Source: Chrysomallon squamiferum
Taxonomy: Eukaryota > Mollusca > Gastropoda > Neomphalida > Peltospiridae
Direction of reading: 5' to 3'
DNA length: 64,000 nucleotides
NCBI GenBank assembly: GCA_012295275.1
Contig: CM022673.1
Span: forward strand, 13,774,288 to 13,838,287
Positions 14,036 to 23,300 of this stretch are shown piece by piece. The notes under the pieces were generated by a model. It saw nothing but the letters and a program-made list of their open reading frames with translations, was not told where the DNA came from and did no database searches. The position numbers were made by a program, and so were the translations under genes. Every line of letters starts with the position of its first letter. Within the stretch, counting starts at the first letter, position 1.

Positions 14036-15885
14036 TATACCTGTGACATGCATATGTCTGTTTAAAATATTTAACTTTGTAGTAAGATAAGAAATAATAA
14101 TAATAAAAAAATAAACAATAAATAATTATAAATGAAGTAATAAATAAATAAATTTTAAAATTAATAATAATATATAAATAAAAGAAGATAATATTAAGGA
14201 AATGAAGAAACAACAAATTAATGATATTAAATAAATAAATAAAATAATGAATAAAATAAAATAGAATAAAATCCAAATTAATAGATAAATACATTTTAAA
14301 TAATAAAATTTAATAATACAAAATAATATAAAATAACAAACTGTTGAAATAAAATAATTAAAAATTAAATGAAGTTAATTTAATAAATAATATCTGCTAT
14401 TTTATCCATGTTTTTTTTTTTTTTTTTTTCAGACATTAATACAGCGTGGAGTTCAAAAATCAAAGTCACCACAAAGGCTCAGTATCTGCATTTCAGTGGA
14501 AGTTCTTCAAGGTATACGAGAAAAAAACAAAACAACCCCCCCAAAACCCTCCCCCTCCAAAAAATAAAAATAAAAATAAAAATAAAAAAAACAATTAGTG
14601 GAATTTACATTTCATTTCACACTAAAATTCAAATGATACAAATAACTGGTCTTGCAAAGAACTGATCTAACAGCAAACAAGAAATATAAAGTTAAAAATA
14701 AACAAAAAATCTTGAGGTTAATATTTTCAGCTTGCTGGTTCAACATTTGTTTTAGGAATGATATATTAATTGTGGAATTAATCCTTCTCAAAGCACTTAT
14801 TAAATTAATAACCAAGTTTATCAATAGCTTTATTCTGTTTTAAAGTCTATGAGTAGGAATGTACAAAAGATTTCTTCTTCCTTATATTCAAGAGTAGCCC
14901 TTAGAGAGGGCAGTAGTTTGTTTTGCTGTCATTATTAATTTTTATCCCTTCATTAATTGTTTTTTAAATTTCAGCTGTAGTGGAGGTGTGTGTGTGTGGA
15001 CACTGAATTCTCCTAAACATCATGTGACACACATACAAGTACTTCATTTACAAATTCCCTGTACATCACAGTTTCTGGAGGTTGTGGATAGTAAGTTGTG
15101 TCTTTGTTTACAAAGTATGATTTGTGCCATTTTCCTCTGACTTTTGTTCTTAAGTCTTGCACAGAAATTCTTACCAAGTAACTAACTACAATAATGATTT
15201 GGAAATAAAAAAATTATATATTTTGTCCATACACATGCACATTTTCTTTAAAAGAGTGAATTAATTAATATTTCCATGCAGTTATCCACATTCTAATCCT
15301 TCTTTCTTTCATTCTTTCATTCATTCATTCTTTTTTTTTTTTTTTGTGTGTTGATGTGTGCCAGGTATTTCCTTTACAGTTTTCAAAAGACAAAGCATAA
15401 ATAAGAACAGTTTCAAAAACACATGTTGAAAATATACTTCAAATTATTGACAGATTTGGTTTGTTTCAGTCTCGGATTCTCAGAATCACCCGAGTTACGG
15501 CAAGCTGTGTGGGGGGACATCTGCTGCAGTGACAAGTTTGGGCACCAAATTTAACATCTCCTTCCACATGGGTGGCCCAGACACAAACATTGAGATACGA
15601 ATCAAGTACTACAGCGAGGCAGGTGAGACGTGGTGTTTGTAAACTCACTCAACTGTGCAGTTAGTTCTTTCTTAGAACATGTGAGCAAGGCAGACGTTTC
15701 CTGCTTGAAAGATAAAAATATAGTAATTTGTGGAGAATGGTAATATGTATGTTTATTTGTAATAAGATCATCTGTTTGCATATTACATGTGTAACAAGTA
15801 GATGTTTCTGTATTATAGTGTAATATGTAGATATATATGTATTACAGTGTAATATGTAGATATTTCTGTATTACAGTGCAATATG

Positions 15886-15923
<38 letters not shown>

Positions 15924-17998
15924 TTTGTGTATTTCAGTAGTGTATGTATGAAGAGAACCAGTGTGATAACAGCACCCTGCTCCTCACAGCTCTGCCCAGT
16001 GTTCCAAAAACAATCAAATCTCCAAACCACCCACACAACTACAGCAAGTTAGTTAAACATATCAATGTCATAGTTTATGTTAGTATAGAACACAACTACA
16101 GCAAGTTAGTTAAACATATCAATATCATAGTTTATATTAGTATAGTACACAACAATCAAACCTCCAAACCACAAACACAACTACAGCAAGTTAGTTAAAC
16201 ATATCAATATCATAGTTTATGTTAGTATAGAACACAACTACAGCAAGTTAGTTAAACATATCAATATCATAGTTTATATTAGTATAGTACACAACAATCA
16301 AACCTCCAAACCACAAACACAACTACAGCAAGTTAGTTAAACATATCAATATCATAGTTTATATTAGTATAGTACACAACAATCAAACCTCCAAACCACA
16401 AACACAACTACAGCAAGTTAGTTAAACATATCAATATCATAGTTTATGTTTGTATAGTACACAACAATCAAACCTCCAAACCACAAACACAACTACAGCA
16501 AGTTAGTTAAACATATCAATATCATAGTTTATGTTTGTATAGTACACAACAATCAAATCTCCAAACCACAAACACAACTACAGCAAGTTAGTTAAACATA
16601 TCAATATCATAGTTTATATCAATATAGTACACAACAATCAAATCTCCAAACCACAAACACAACTACAGCAAGTTAGTTAAATTTATCAATATCATAGTTT
16701 ATGTGTGTATAGTACAGTTATTATTTGGCTTCATTACACACACATGCAATGCACAGATACACACAAACACACAGACACATGCATATAGTTTCAATACATA
16801 TTCAAAATGCTGTGTTCTCTGTTTCAGTGACTTGCTCTGCAGGTGGGAACTGAACACAGGAAGTAAAGACATGGTTGTCTCCCTTGAAACCACTCGATCA
16901 GACATTGAATTCACTGACAACTGCATAGGAGACCACATAGAAATATTTGATGGTATTTTGTTTATTACAGAAATTTTTATTTTGTAACTTGAAAGGAATA
17001 ATATGCTTTTATAAGTTAGTTGAAAGTGTGTTTTATATCTTAATTGAAAATCACTATTGATTATACATTTTATAAATTTGCAATGAAAAATTGGGGTGAG
17101 ATTTAGTCCATCACATGAAGATTAATATATGGAATCAGTCTGGCAACTGTTAAATATGAGAATTGTTATGTAACTGTAAGGCTCCCAGTAGTATAAAAGG
17201 TGTATAAACTCTGCAGGTTTGGTTCAGTGTGGACACAGTGTATTCTAAACAACAAAATACAATAAACCAAAACAAATGATTTTACTTTTTCTGAAGAAAT
17301 TTATTGTCATGATTTTTTGTTATTTTAAAAAAAAATTGGTACAGATGAGGAGAGTGTGAAGAAAATCAGATGGTGTGGGACAGACACACCCACTTACCTG
17401 AGTTCAGGTGAAAGAATGGTGGTGATTTTTAAAACAGACTTTGCTGTTGGTGCATCTGGGTTTGCAATGACTTACATGGCTGTTGACAAACCACACACAG
17501 GTGCAATATTTTCACTACATTCTTCATTATGATGTGTAAATTTTATTCTCTGTTGGTATTTACTGATACCAGTGACTGGTGTTTGTAAAATTTTATCTAT
17601 ATTTGGACATTGGCCCTTTTTTAAAATAATTTATGCAAAATTAGGATATTTGATAAAAGAAAAAAAAAAAAGAAAAATAAAGAATGCTGAAAATTTGTAA
17701 AGAATATCATGCAGCCTCGTGTTGAACAAATAAAAGATATATCTGATACTCATTAATAATTTAATGTAATGCATACATAATGTATTCAGTATGTTCTGTT
17801 GAAGTTTAAATATTTTTCTGATTATGTAAATGTCTGTGTGTTGCAGGTCTGTCCACATCAACAATCTACGGCATCACGCTGGCAGTCCTGCTCCTGGTCA
17901 TCATCATCTGTGCTGCGGTCTACATCGTCAGGAAGAAGAGACAGAAGGGAGACAACATATTCATATCAAATGTTCAGTACAAACCTGCAGCAACTTGA
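1691..17998 (+). CDS. Multi-CUB-domain type I transmembrane protein, 25 exons
   Basis: Predicted cell-surface protein of about 1071 aa. I know no named orthologue. CUB modules usually mediate extracellular protein or ligand binding. Exons: 1691-1751, 2454-2550, 3099-3232, 3747-3914, 4729-4864, 5357-5502, 6374-6541, 7117-7195, 7526-7668, 8022-8177, 8736-8817, 9022-9143, 9858-10025, 11495-11638, 12187-12333, 12554-12644, 13058-13188, 13771-13938, 14433-14511, 14975-15090, 15470-15622, 15954-16047, 16828-16952, 17345-17500, 17847-17998. The phases join without a stop. Exon 1 (MHSLCVQFAAVVVLGTQCLQ) is a signal peptide. CUB-like modules lie near residues 25-152, 154-303, 304-429, 430-553, 554-650, 651-780, 781-896 and 897-1021, with signatures such as SPNYPENY, CKWNI, CSWMI, RWCG and GFKLSL. 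Module 1 looks complete; modules 2-5 are divergent. The last exon gives a transmembrane helix (about 1026-1048), a stop-transfer RKKRQK and a 16-residue tail. Weak points: module 5 lacks its usual first exon, and the start of exon 22 could be 15990 instead of 15954. Confidence 0.82.
2788..2863. repeat. (ATT)n microsatellite in intron 2
   Basis: An uninterrupted ATT/TTA run follows interspersed AGT/TAG triplets from about 2575. Long poly-I or poly-N open frames here are translations of the repeat. It sits in the intron between CUB exons 2 and 3. Confidence 0.9.
6569..6623. repeat. (TC)n microsatellite
   Basis: A pure TC dinucleotide run about 27 units long, 28 bases after the donor of CUB exon 7 and just before a minisatellite. 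Confidence 0.95.
6655..7116 (+). repeat. 60-bp minisatellite carrying 3' splice sites (intron 7)
   Basis: About seven tandem units of roughly 60 bp, each ending in TGTGTTTTAG followed by ACAAATCTAGTTGTTA. Those last 16 bases match the first bases of exon 8 (7117 onward), and the preceding bases match its polypyrimidine tract and AG. The array is therefore a serial duplication of the exon 8 intron-exon border. The units from about 6800 are nearly identical; the first two (6692, 6754) are diverged. Confidence 0.85.
7928..8010. repeat. (TTA)n microsatellite in intron 9
   Basis: A long uninterrupted TTA run ends about 11 bases before the acceptor of exon 10 (exon starts 8022). The run replaces much of the normal polypyrimidine tract and may weaken the splice site. 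Confidence 0.9.
9377..9416. repeat. (CA)n microsatellite
   Basis: A pure CA run in intron 12 of the CUB gene, followed by a short TA run. It generates threonine-histidine open frames with no coding meaning. Confidence 0.95.
9489..9838. repeat. Palindromic tandem repeat before exon 13
   Basis: Tandem units built around TTATTATATTAAATGTTTT (about 20-25 bp) run to about 9757. There the array reverses, and the following units are the reverse complement (ATAACAAAAATAACATTTAA). The whole block can fold into a long hairpin that ends about 20 bases before the exon 13 acceptor at 9857. Confidence 0.8.
10385..11090 (+). repeat. 69-bp minisatellite carrying 3' splice sites (intron 13)
   Basis: About nine or ten units of roughly 69 bp, each including TTTTTATATTACAG followed by ATACATGTGACTTCTCCATG. 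Units begin near 10438, 10507, 10576, 10643, 10711, 10778, 10846, 10928 and 10993, and the later ones decay. After each AG the phase-1 reading gives D-T-C, the way first exons of other CUB modules begin (T-D-I-C, S-S-C), and most units meet a stop after about 13 codons. The array lies exactly where the first exon of module 5 is expected. Confidence 0.8.
12047..12099. repeat. Perfect 19-bp inverted repeat (hairpin) in intron 14
   Basis: The left arm CAGCTGATAACATTAATTT (12047-12065) is the exact reverse complement of the right arm at 12081-12099, with a 15-nt AT-rich loop. It lies within the intron between CUB exons at 11638 and 12187. It could be a miniature inverted-repeat element or an RNA hairpin. 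Confidence 0.85.
12902..12960. repeat. (ATGT)n microsatellite
   Basis: A tandem ATGT run in intron 16 of the CUB gene. A GT/TA compound repeat also occurs nearby at about 12419-12468. Confidence 0.9.
13490..13770 (+). repeat. Degenerate repeat with several acceptor-like CAG|GTA sites
   Basis: A diverged tandem array in intron 17. About six copies of TTTRCAG followed by GTAAWRA, GTAGAAA or GTTAAAA precede the real acceptor at 13770, whose exon begins GTAATAATAAG. Repeat units are about 45-60 bp with much drift. It looks like an old version of the splice-site arrays elsewhere in this gene. Confidence 0.55.
13984..14026. repeat. (TA)n microsatellite
   Basis: A pure TA run just after the donor of the exon ending at 13938, followed by several hundred bases of AT-only low-complexity sequence up to about 14400. 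Confidence 0.95.
15999..16720 (+). repeat. ~85-bp minisatellite carrying 5' splice sites (exon 22 border)
   Basis: The unit holds the last 40 or so bases of exon 22 (ACAATCAAATCTCCAAACCA), the exon end CTACAGCAA and the donor GTTAGTTAAACATATCAA. The real border is at 16047|16048, and about eight further copies follow, the last near 16673. Copies keep the donor GTTAGT unchanged. Most carry CCT for TCT and AAA for the second CCA codon, so the copies resemble each other more than the true exon. Confidence 0.85.
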
Positions 17999-19136
17999 AT
18001 ATTACACGTGTGTCCTTGTGGCCATGTTTCAATGCAACATTTGTGCCATAGTTGTTGTGGGAAGCTGGTTTGCTGTGGTCATTGGGGGTAGAGTTAGCTG
18101 TAACTTGGAGGGTGGGGGAAATAGCTATTTTTGTTACAGGTAGGGGTGGAAGAAAATAGGTGTTACCGATACAATATGGGTGGGGAAATTAATTTCTGTT
18201 ATGAGATAATTAAAATATTTATAACCTTTGTAAAGATCTAGTCAGGTAAATTCATTGTTGACATTGATATCTTATCACTCTATATAAATTCATTGTTTTC
18301 ATCACAACAAGTTATGTAAAATCTTTCTGATATCACATTATTTATATAACACCATGACTGATTTGGTGATTTACATTTTGTCACGTCATTATCATGATTA
18401 TGTAAAACCATTGTACACATTGTTTCTTGTTATTTTTATTATATTATTTAAAGATTTTGTTTAATAACAACACCCAACCTCTATAAAAAAAAAAAAAAAA
18501 AATATATATAATAATAAAAAATAAATCGTAATAATAATAAATCGTAATAATAATAAAACACGCATATGATCTTAAAAATAAAAACTTAAAAAGGTATGAA
18601 TTATTTAAGTGAAATTTTATATGAACAATTTATTAGTACTCAGTGTCAAACATCAGTTTTTCTATGATGTTGATTTGAGAGGAAACTCATACTCATTTCT
18701 CAGTATGTTGTTACCAGTCAGCTGCATCAGATGTTTCATATGACCCACTCATAGACAGGAAAACACACACTGTTTGGTCTCACAGGACTGGGAAATGCTT
18801 TTAAAAGTAGGTGAAAGTCATCTTGATATTTCTAGAAGGTAAATAGAAGCAAAAGCACTTCTCAAATAAAAATTAAACATACCAGGACAGGTAACTGGTT
18901 TGACATTCTGATACTTTTTTAAAAGGGAAAACTTTTACATCTTTCTCATTAACAGCAAGGAATTTTTTTAATCCACATTTTCAGAAAGGATGTCAGACAC
19001 GTACCAGTCATGGGTATTTTGCTGGAACCAGAAACAGACCATTAATTTTTAAAAAATTTTCTTATGTTTTATTGGTCATGTTATTTTTGTATGTTTGTTT
19101 GAATCTGTACTTGGAACTGTGCAATAAATATTGTTG
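17999..19136 (+). other. 3' UTR of the CUB-domain gene
   Basis: Non-coding AT-rich sequence after the stop at 17996-17998. The most plausible polyadenylation hexamer is AATAAA at 19123-19128, followed about ten bases later by a genomic A-tract (19137-19161). An A-rich stretch near 18486-18560 gives weaker alternatives. No other gene is visible. Confidence 0.55.
19123..19128 (+). promoter_or_regulatory. Polyadenylation signal AATAAA (CUB gene)
   Basis: A canonical hexamer in TGCAATAAATATTG, about 1.12 kb after the stop codon. The A-tract that follows is encoded in the genome, so oligo-dT primed cDNAs ending here could partly be internal priming. Confidence 0.5.
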
Positions 19137-19161
<25 letters not shown>

Positions 19162-19168
<7 letters not shown>

Positions 19169-20368
19169 TATTTTTAAAAACAAACATTTATGGAAGAGAA
19201 CAAAGAGAACAATACAAATAAAACAAACAATAAAACAAAATATTTATTTAACATAAACAACTGGTACCAATTATCTCAATAACAAAACATGCCTGTTACA
19301 CATATAATTAACATTCTTCTTTTTAATATGCATCACTCCTATCCTGACTTACATACTTTTAAACAAGGATTTTTTATATTTTTTATTAATAATAACAAAA
19401 TGTACAAAACCTCCAAAATGTTAAAATGGAATGAATTTTGTACATAAATATTCCAGAACAATTAGAAGACTTAATTGTTCACATACTGAAGGCAGTCTAG
19501 AATAAACAGAGAAAAGTATGGGGTTTTCTACATAAAGAATTGTTATAGTTCACTGGTTTCAAATTTATAAACTCAGCTATTTCCTTCATAAACAACATGA
19601 TTTTCAGATGGCACACAGAAGTCACAATCTATTTAAATATGTTCAATAATCATAATTTGTTATTTCATGATATTGTTAGATTTCCATCACTTAACAAATG
19701 GATTCACAATACAAATATAAATGACTTGTGTATTTTGGTGAGATTTTTTAATTCTCTCACTGTGAGAAATCTCACATGATATGTTAACAGCTGGAAACAT
19801 GCAGTTACCATTACTACCACCACAAATTTGTGAGAACACTCACATTTCTTACTTTTTTGATCTGGAACATCTATATGGTTGATCTCAATGAACTTGAAAA
19901 TATCCATATTATCTGACACTGGTCACAAAATCTGGATATAATTCAACAGATCATGGTAATAGTATCTATTTTTGTGATCACTGATTCACTTTCTCTAAAT
20001 CAGTCACTGAAGCCTAGATACAATAATGTTTATATTTATCATCATCCAGATGACAAACACTCTTTAAATTAGACAATGAAGCACTGATATGGACATGGAA
20101 CATTCAGATTTAATTTAGGATTCCTCAGCAGTGTAATACTATTCACTTGATTTCACTGAAAACACACACACATGGAGGAGCAGAAAATCCTTCATTTACA
20201 AGGTCTGGATTTGGAACATGATGTCGTTACTGGTTAATATTCAGTTGGTATTCACTTGACTGAAATCACTAAATTCAGACCTTTATTTACTTGATTTCAG
20301 TGATAAGGTTTAGATCAAGAAATCATATTTACGTCACTTCAGAAACAAGCTCAGATTCAGATCTTTAT
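19162..20368. other. Intergenic / POLR1B 3' flank
   Basis: The gap between convergent genes. No exon is supported. Weak local repeats of a CTTTATTTACTTGATTTCAG-like phrase at 20138-20300 resemble the sequence at the POLR1B stop codon (20360-20390), suggesting a decayed local duplication of the gene end. Confidence 0.45.
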
Positions 20369-20370
20369 TT
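20363..20370 (-). promoter_or_regulatory. AATAAA overlapping the POLR1B stop codon
   Basis: On the minus strand the coding end reads GTCGAGTAAATAAAG, so an AATAAA begins within the stop codon. It would give an almost absent 3' UTR. A second AAATAAAG lies about 80 bases further on (near 20281-20288), so the actual site is open. Confidence 0.3.
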
Positions 20371-23300
20371 ACTCGACGTCGATGATGAGGTTGATGTTCA
20401 TGGCAGCCAGCTCTGCTACAAGGTACTGGTAGACGTAGGGAACAGTGATGACCTGCATCTTGTCTGTCCGTCTGCACAGCCGACATGTCCACTGGCGCCG
20501 AGACTCAGAGGAAATCGCTGCGACTGGAAGAGCTGGCTTTTCTAGCAGTGGAGACAAAATATTCCCACAGTCTGTGCAGATACGAGCCTGAACACAACAA
20601 ATTTACAAAAAAAATAATAAACAGAAGTCAAGACATTTATTAAAAATTTCATGATTTTATATTCCAGAAAGTTGAAAGAAAATGAGAGAAAAGAAAAAAT
20701 GGAATTTTTGTTAAAACTTTGACAACTTGGTTATGAATTTATGTGAAGATAATTATATTAGAACAAATACATTACACAAAAATAAAAATAAATTTTAGGA
20801 TAACTATTTACAAAGTGTCAGTGAGAATATTATCTGAGTGAGGTAGGTGGGTAAGATGTTTCTATGATTGTTTGTAAGATCTGCTCTCAGACCTGATACA
20901 GAACACCAGGGCTATTTCTTTTGTATCAAATCTATCTGAGAATGGAATCCATCTCTCATCTTACTAAATTACTTAAATGAAACCTACTGAGTGTTAATAT
21001 AAAAACACATGACTATAAAAATAGTATGAACTTACAAATAACTTGTCAGTGTTAATATAGAAATGCATGATCATAAAGAAAACTTACAAATGACTTGTCA
21101 GAACAGTTAAGGAGACGATCTTGTAACATGAAAACTGTGCCATGAGAAATAAGAGCATCCCTCTCCATCTCGCCAAACCTCACCCCACCCATTTTCTTCC
21201 TGCCCTTCACTGGCTGGTGGGTCAACTGGTCAATAGGTCCAGTTGATCGAACCTGAAGACAAAACCACATCATACAGCACTGGCTTAACAATCACTGGTA
21301 TTAATGTATAAACCTATTTTGTAAAAAATACACTTTCCATTTCTCTCCTAACATCTTTTCATTCACAGAACTAAAATACTGGGTTTTTTAAAAAAAAAGA
21401 AAATGATAGACTGATAGGTTTTATCATGTTTTGAAAAGTCTGCTTATCAATGTCAGCAAAGATACATTATTAGGTAAACCAGTTGTGGCTGTTGTATCAA
21501 TCAATCTCTACAAAATTTTTTTTATTGTTTTTGTTTTTACATACAATAATATTACAATATTAGGACCACAGCAAGTTCTTTCCAATCTTTCATTAGTTTT
21601 TGCACACATCTGTATCTATGTTTTCATGCTTTTTAAAAAATAGAAGGCCCACAGATTTATCTTTTAAAGTTACCAGCAATGAAAACATATTGCTATAATT
21701 TCACAAAAAGAAACAGAACAAAATAAAGGCTGAGTAAACAACAAACCTGGAACTTGTCAGACACCATGTGTCTCAGTCTCTGATAGTAGACGATGCCAAA
21801 GAAGATGTCTGCCTCCAGCTCTCGTCCATCCACTCCACTGTACATCTTCTCTGTGCCGTAGTAGTCGTAGCCAGCTGAGCAAACCAAGTACAGCAGTTTA
21901 GTAAATGACGTGAGGCAATAATAGTAATGATGGTGATAATGGATGATGGTGATGATGATGATGATGATAATAATAATAGTTATGATGATGATAATAGAAC
22001 AGTAACAACAACAACAACAACAATAATACTAAGACTACTAACAATAAAAACAACAGCAGCAATAATTGTAAAAAAACAACAATTTAAATTAATTTTTTTT
22101 TAAAAATACAACTTTATAGAAATCTATTAAAATACTGATTTACCCAACAAATAAAACACAACACTAAAATAACAAGAAAAAAAAAAAAAATAATAATAAC
22201 AATAATTCTCCCAAAAGAAAATAATTACATAGTAAATTAATATTCTTGTAGGTGTGTCTTTTAAGATGTTGTGTAACACAATAAATTAACATTAGAACAA
22301 TGAATAAACTTGTGAGTCACCTGCTGTCAGAGTTTTTCCGAAGTAGTCGGTGGCTGGCTGGTCCTCGGAGAACATGAATGGAGATGCGTCAAAACACGTC
22401 CCATGCAGCGCTGCCGACTTGTTAGCCATCGACTCTATCATCATCCCTGAAAACACACCTCAAACACTTCACAAACAGTATCATCATCCCTGAAAACACA
22501 CCTCAAACACTTCACAAACAGTATCATCATTCCTGAAAACACACCTCAAACACTTCACAAACACTTCACAAACAGTATCATCATTCCTGAAAACACACCT
22601 CAAACACTTCACAAACACTTCACAAACAGTATCATCATTCCTGAAAACACACCTCAAACACTTCAAAACACTTCATTCTTTTCCTGAAAACACACCTCAA
22701 ACACATCAAAGACAGTATCATCATTCCTGAAAACACACCTCAAACACTTCACAAACAGTATCATCATTCCTGAAAACACACCTCAAACACTTCACAAACA
22801 GTATCATCATTCCTGAAAACACACCTCAAACACTTCACAAACACTTCATAAACAGTATCATCATTCCTGAAAACACACCTCAAACACTTCACAGACAGTA
22901 TCATCATTCCTGAAAACACACCTCAAACACTTCACAGACAGTATCATCATTCCTGAAAACACACCTCAAACACTTCACAAACAGACAGTATCATCATTCC
23001 TGAAAACACACCTCAAACACTTCACAAACAGTATCATCATTCCTGAAAACACACCTCAAACACTTCACAAACAGTATCATCATTCCTGAAAACACACATC
23101 TCAAACACTTCACAAACAGTATCATCATTCCTGAAAACACACCTCAAACACTTCACAAACACTTCACAAACAGGATCATCATTCCTGAAAACACACCTCA
23201 AACACATCAAAGACAGTATCATCATTCCTGAAAACACACCTCAAACACTTCACAAACAGTATCATCATTCCTGAAAACACACCTCAAACACTTCACAAAC

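Noticed and set aside
22484-23237. Minus-strand open frames with repeated [10 protein letters not shown]
   Set aside because: Translation of the 43-bp minisatellite; no independent coding evidence.
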